From contig NZ_CP068047.1 in NCBI RefSeq assembly GCF_016698645.1, forward strand, positions 496,001-560,000: a stretch of DNA of 64,000 nucleotides. The letters are read 5' to 3'. The position numbers were made by a program, and so were the translations under genes. Positions 62,299-64,000 of this stretch are shown here, piece after piece. The notes under the pieces are model-generated. The model was not told the DNA's origin. It saw only the letters and a list, made by a program, of their open reading frames with translations, and ran no database searches. This stretch comes from Devosia oryziradicis. GTDB lineage: Bacteria > Pseudomonadota > Alphaproteobacteria > Rhizobiales > Devosiaceae. How positions within the stretch are numbered: the first letter of the stretch is position 1; each line of letters opens with the position of its first letter.

Positions 62299-62969
62299 GC
62301 GCCCTTCGGCGCCGGCGTCTTGGGCTCGAAGCGGCACCATTCGCGGATGGCGCAGCGCCAGCATTCGGGCTTGCGCGCCTTGCAGACGTAGCGGCCGTGC
62401 AGGATCAGCCAGTGATGGGCATGCAGCAGGTATTGCGGCGGGATGACCTTGAGCAGTTGCAACTCCACGGCAAGCGGGGTGGCAGCGGGCGCCAAGCCCG
62501 TGCGGTTGCTGACGCGGAACAGGTGGGTGTCCACCGCAATGGTGGGCTGCTTGAAGAAGATGTTGAGCACCACATTAGCGGTCTTGCGACCGACCCCGGG
62601 CAGCGCCTCGAGCGCCTCGCGGTCAGCCGGCACTTCGCCGCCATGCCGTTCGATCAGCAGCTGACTAAGGGCAAACACATTCTTGGCCTTGCCGCGGTAA
62701 AGGCCGATGGTCTTGACCAATTCGGTGATCTGGTCGACCCCAAGCGCCACCATGGCTGATGGCGTGGGCGCCAGTTCGAACAGCCGCTTGGTGGCCTTGT
62801 TCACCCCGACGTCGGTTGCCTGGGCCGACAGCACCACTGCAACCAGCAGGGTAAAGGCGTTGACGTAGTCGAGCTCCCCCTTGGGCTCCGGTTCGATTTC
62901 ACTGAATCGCGCAAAGATAGCCTCGACATCGGCCTTGGGCAGGCTCTTCACTTTTTTCGTAGCGGCCAT
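62295..62969 (-). CDS. nth: Endonuclease III (DNA glycosylase/AP lyase)
   Basis: Base-excision repair enzyme removing oxidised pyrimidines, 224 residues. The helix-hairpin-helix LPGVGRKTANVVLNIFF holds the catalytic Lys, the catalytic Asp is in VDTHLFRVSNR, and the 4Fe-4S cluster ligands are C-x6-C-x2-C-x5-C in CKARKPECWRCAIREWC. ATG 62969 (MAATKKVKSLPKADVEAIF) is preferred over an open extension upstream. Confidence 0.97.
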   Translation of the reverse strand: MAATKKVKSLPKADVEAIFARFSEIEPEPKGELDYVNAFTLLVAVVLSAQATDVGVNKATKRLFELAPTPSAMVALGVDQITELVKTIGLYRGKAKNVFALSQLLIERHGGEVPADREALEALPGVGRKTANVVLNIFFKQPTIAVDTHLFRVSNRTGLAPAATPLAVELQLLKVIPPQYLLHAHHWLILHGRYVCKARKPECWRCAIREWCRFEPKTPAPKGA

Positions 62970-63017
62970 TCTCTCGCCCCTGATTCTGCGCCTATAGTCA
63001 GTGTCGAAGAGTTCGCC

Positions 63018-63503
63018 ATGCCAATGCAAGCCACAACCACCACGCCGCTTTTCGCAGCGGCGCTCAAGCCGGACCGCTCGCCGCGCCTGATGGGCGGCTG
63101 GGTCGCGTTCGCCCTGGCCGGGATCGCCACCGCACCGCTCGCCATCCTGGTCGCCGAAGTGCTGGTGCCCGCAGCGGCGGCCTTTGCCATTGGCGGCGCC
63201 AGCCTGACGGCGCTTTCGGTGCGCGCCTCGCGGCAGCGCCGGGTCGCCCAGCAGGTGACGCTATGGGCCGACCAGCTCGAAGTCGTCACCATCGATGCGC
63301 AGGGGGCGCGGCTGCTGCGCCGCTTCGATCCCAAGACGGTGCGGCTGGTGCTCGACCGCGACGACAATGAGAAGGCCGTGCGGATGCGCCTGCGCTCGGG
63401 CAAGGACGAGTTCGAGTTGGGGGCCTTCCTCAAGCCGGAAGACCGGTCGAGCCTCGCCAAGGCCTTCGGCACCGCGCTGCGCCGGGCTCGGCAGGCGAGC
63501 TGA
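63018..63503 (+). CDS. DUF2244 family membrane protein
   Basis: A 161-residue protein with two hydrophobic helices (about 27-45 and 49-66) and a cytoplasmic beta-rich domain, family DUF2244. The C-terminal block DEFELGAFLKPEDRSSLAKAFGTALRRAR is characteristic. Function unknown. Divergent from nth. Confidence 0.85.
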   Translation: MPMQATTTTPLFAAALKPDRSPRLMGGWVAFALAGIATAPLAILVAEVLVPAAAAFAIGGASLTALSVRASRQRRVAQQVTLWADQLEVVTIDAQGARLLRRFDPKTVRLVLDRDDNEKAVRMRLRSGKDEFELGAFLKPEDRSSLAKAFGTALRRARQAS

Positions 63504-63576
63504 GCGGTCAAAAACGGGTCGCGTCGCCTAGCCGCGATGCCTAGATAGACACCCGATATAGCCAACGGGTGCCAGC

Positions 63577-64000
63577 ATGAACCAGATCACACACATGACC
63601 CCCGCGTCGGATTACGACACCATTCGCGCCGCCATCCGCTATCTCAGCGAGAACGGCCCCGATGTCGCCGACCTTCCGCGCTTTGCCGCGACGCTCGGCC
63701 TCTCCGAGCGGCAGCTGACGGACCTCTTCCGCCGCTGGTGCGGCCTGTCGCCCAAGAGCTTTTCGCAGGCGGTGGCGCTCGATCATGCCAAGAGCCTGCT
63801 GCGCGCCAACCAGAGCGTGCTCGACACCACCTACCAAGTGGGCCTGAGCTCGACCTCGCGACTGCACGACCTGTTCGTTGCCTATGAAGCCATGCCGCCC
63901 GGCATTTTCCGCGCCGGCGGGGAGGGGATGGACATGGTGTGGGGCGCGGCGCCATCACCCTTCGGCATGGCGGTTGCCACGGCCACCGACTATGGCATGT
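63577..64000 (+). CDS. Ada-like AraC-type HTH / O6-methylguanine-DNA methyltransferase, 3' end cut by window edge
   Basis: About 141 codons are present. Residues 1-105 form an AraC-type double helix-turn-helix (AATLGLSERQLTDLFRRWCGLSPKSFSQAVALDHAKSLL and QVGLSSTSRLHDLFVAYEAMPPGIFRAGG). The last visible part, MVWGAAPSPFGMAVATATDYGM, matches the start of the methyltransferase half of Ada-type proteins. The active-site PCHR lies beyond the window. It would repair O6-methylguanine and control adaptive-response genes. The frame is continuous to the end; ATG 63577. Confidence 0.9.
   Translation, partial: MNQITHMTPASDYDTIRAAIRYLSENGPDVADLPRFAATLGLSERQLTDLFRRWCGLSPKSFSQAVALDHAKSLLRANQSVLDTTYQVGLSSTSRLHDLFVAYEAMPPGIFRAGGEGMDMVWGAAPSPFGMAVATATDYGM

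Noticed and set aside
1..64000. tRNA, rRNA or riboswitch genes
   Set aside because: I found no cloverleaf with a GGTTCGAATCC-type arm and no recognisable riboswitch core in any gap. A covariance-model search would be needed to exclude them fully.

Overview
The window is a GC-rich, gene-dense chromosomal segment of an alphaproteobacterium. Gene content and order (rpsO-pnp; miaB-phoH-ybeY-corC; mutS-glnD-murJ-trpS; rph-rdgB-hemW; hrcA-grpE; dnaK-dnaJ), an HWE-type histidine kinase, a CtrA-type site and the style of intergenic palindromes all point to the Hyphomicrobiales. A Devosia-like organism is my best guess; this is inference, because no 16S gene or other decisive marker lies in the window. 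Nearly everything is housekeeping chromosome. I see no transposase, integrase, CRISPR array, tRNA or rRNA gene.

Layout. 1-4.9 kb: pnp (cut by the window edge), rpsO, an orphan HWE histidine kinase and a small hydrophilic protein. 4.9-10.8 kb: miaB, a BrnT-type toxin with an HTH antitoxin on the opposite strand, then phoH-ybeY-corC and an acetamidase-family gene. 10.9-20.4 kb, minus strand: an NFU-type Fe-S scaffold, universal stress protein, trpS, murJ, glnD, mutS. 20.6-29.2 kb: a DUF2189 membrane protein, then a xylose/xyloside cluster (GH43 beta-xylosidase, GNAT, VOC protein, xylA, xylB, LacI-type regulator) with a divergent aldose 1-epimerase. 29.2-36.4 kb: epoxide hydrolase-like protein and WYL regulator, cold-shock/DUF1294 fusion, cfa, NUDIX, comM, GH25 lipoprotein and a 40-aa basic protein. 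36.4-43.2 kb: MarC, HAD phosphatase, gshB, yraN, rsmI, an LpoA-like lipoprotein and hemW. 43.2-54.8 kb: rdgB, a 47-aa ORF, rph, hrcA, grpE, pncA, a pabB-pabC fusion, two tandem secreted paralogues, dnaK, an esterase-like pseudoenzyme and dnaJ. 54.8-64 kb: an FMN reductase, a frameshifted histidine phosphatase, pyrF-hyi, a putative toxin/immunity pair, adenosine kinase, TetR/DUF2214, nth, DUF2244 and the start of an Ada-like gene.

Most notable points. (1) Four TTCACGTGAA palindromes resembling the ParB site parS lie about 6-7 kb apart between 33.1 and 52.3 kb; the first stands beside two DnaA-box-like 9-mers. This suggests the origin-proximal centromere region. (2) A two-gene module at 58.0-60.1 kb, AT-richer than its surroundings, encodes a protein with a Mu F-like head-morphogenesis motif and a C-terminal PD-(D/E)XK-like motif, translationally coupled to an unrecognised 249-aa protein. 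It looks like an uncharacterised toxin/immunity pair. (3) An HSL-type alpha/beta hydrolase next to dnaK has lost both its catalytic Ser (now Asp) and His (now Gln). (4) Several intergenic palindrome families recur, mainly at the 3' ends of genes.

Shared function: hrcA, grpE, dnaK and dnaJ form a dispersed heat-shock set, and RpoH-like promoters are visible before grpE and dnaK. The xylose genes convert xylosides to xylulose-5-phosphate, but no transporter is present. rph, the 47-aa ORF, rdgB and hemW overlap by a few bases and probably form one operon.
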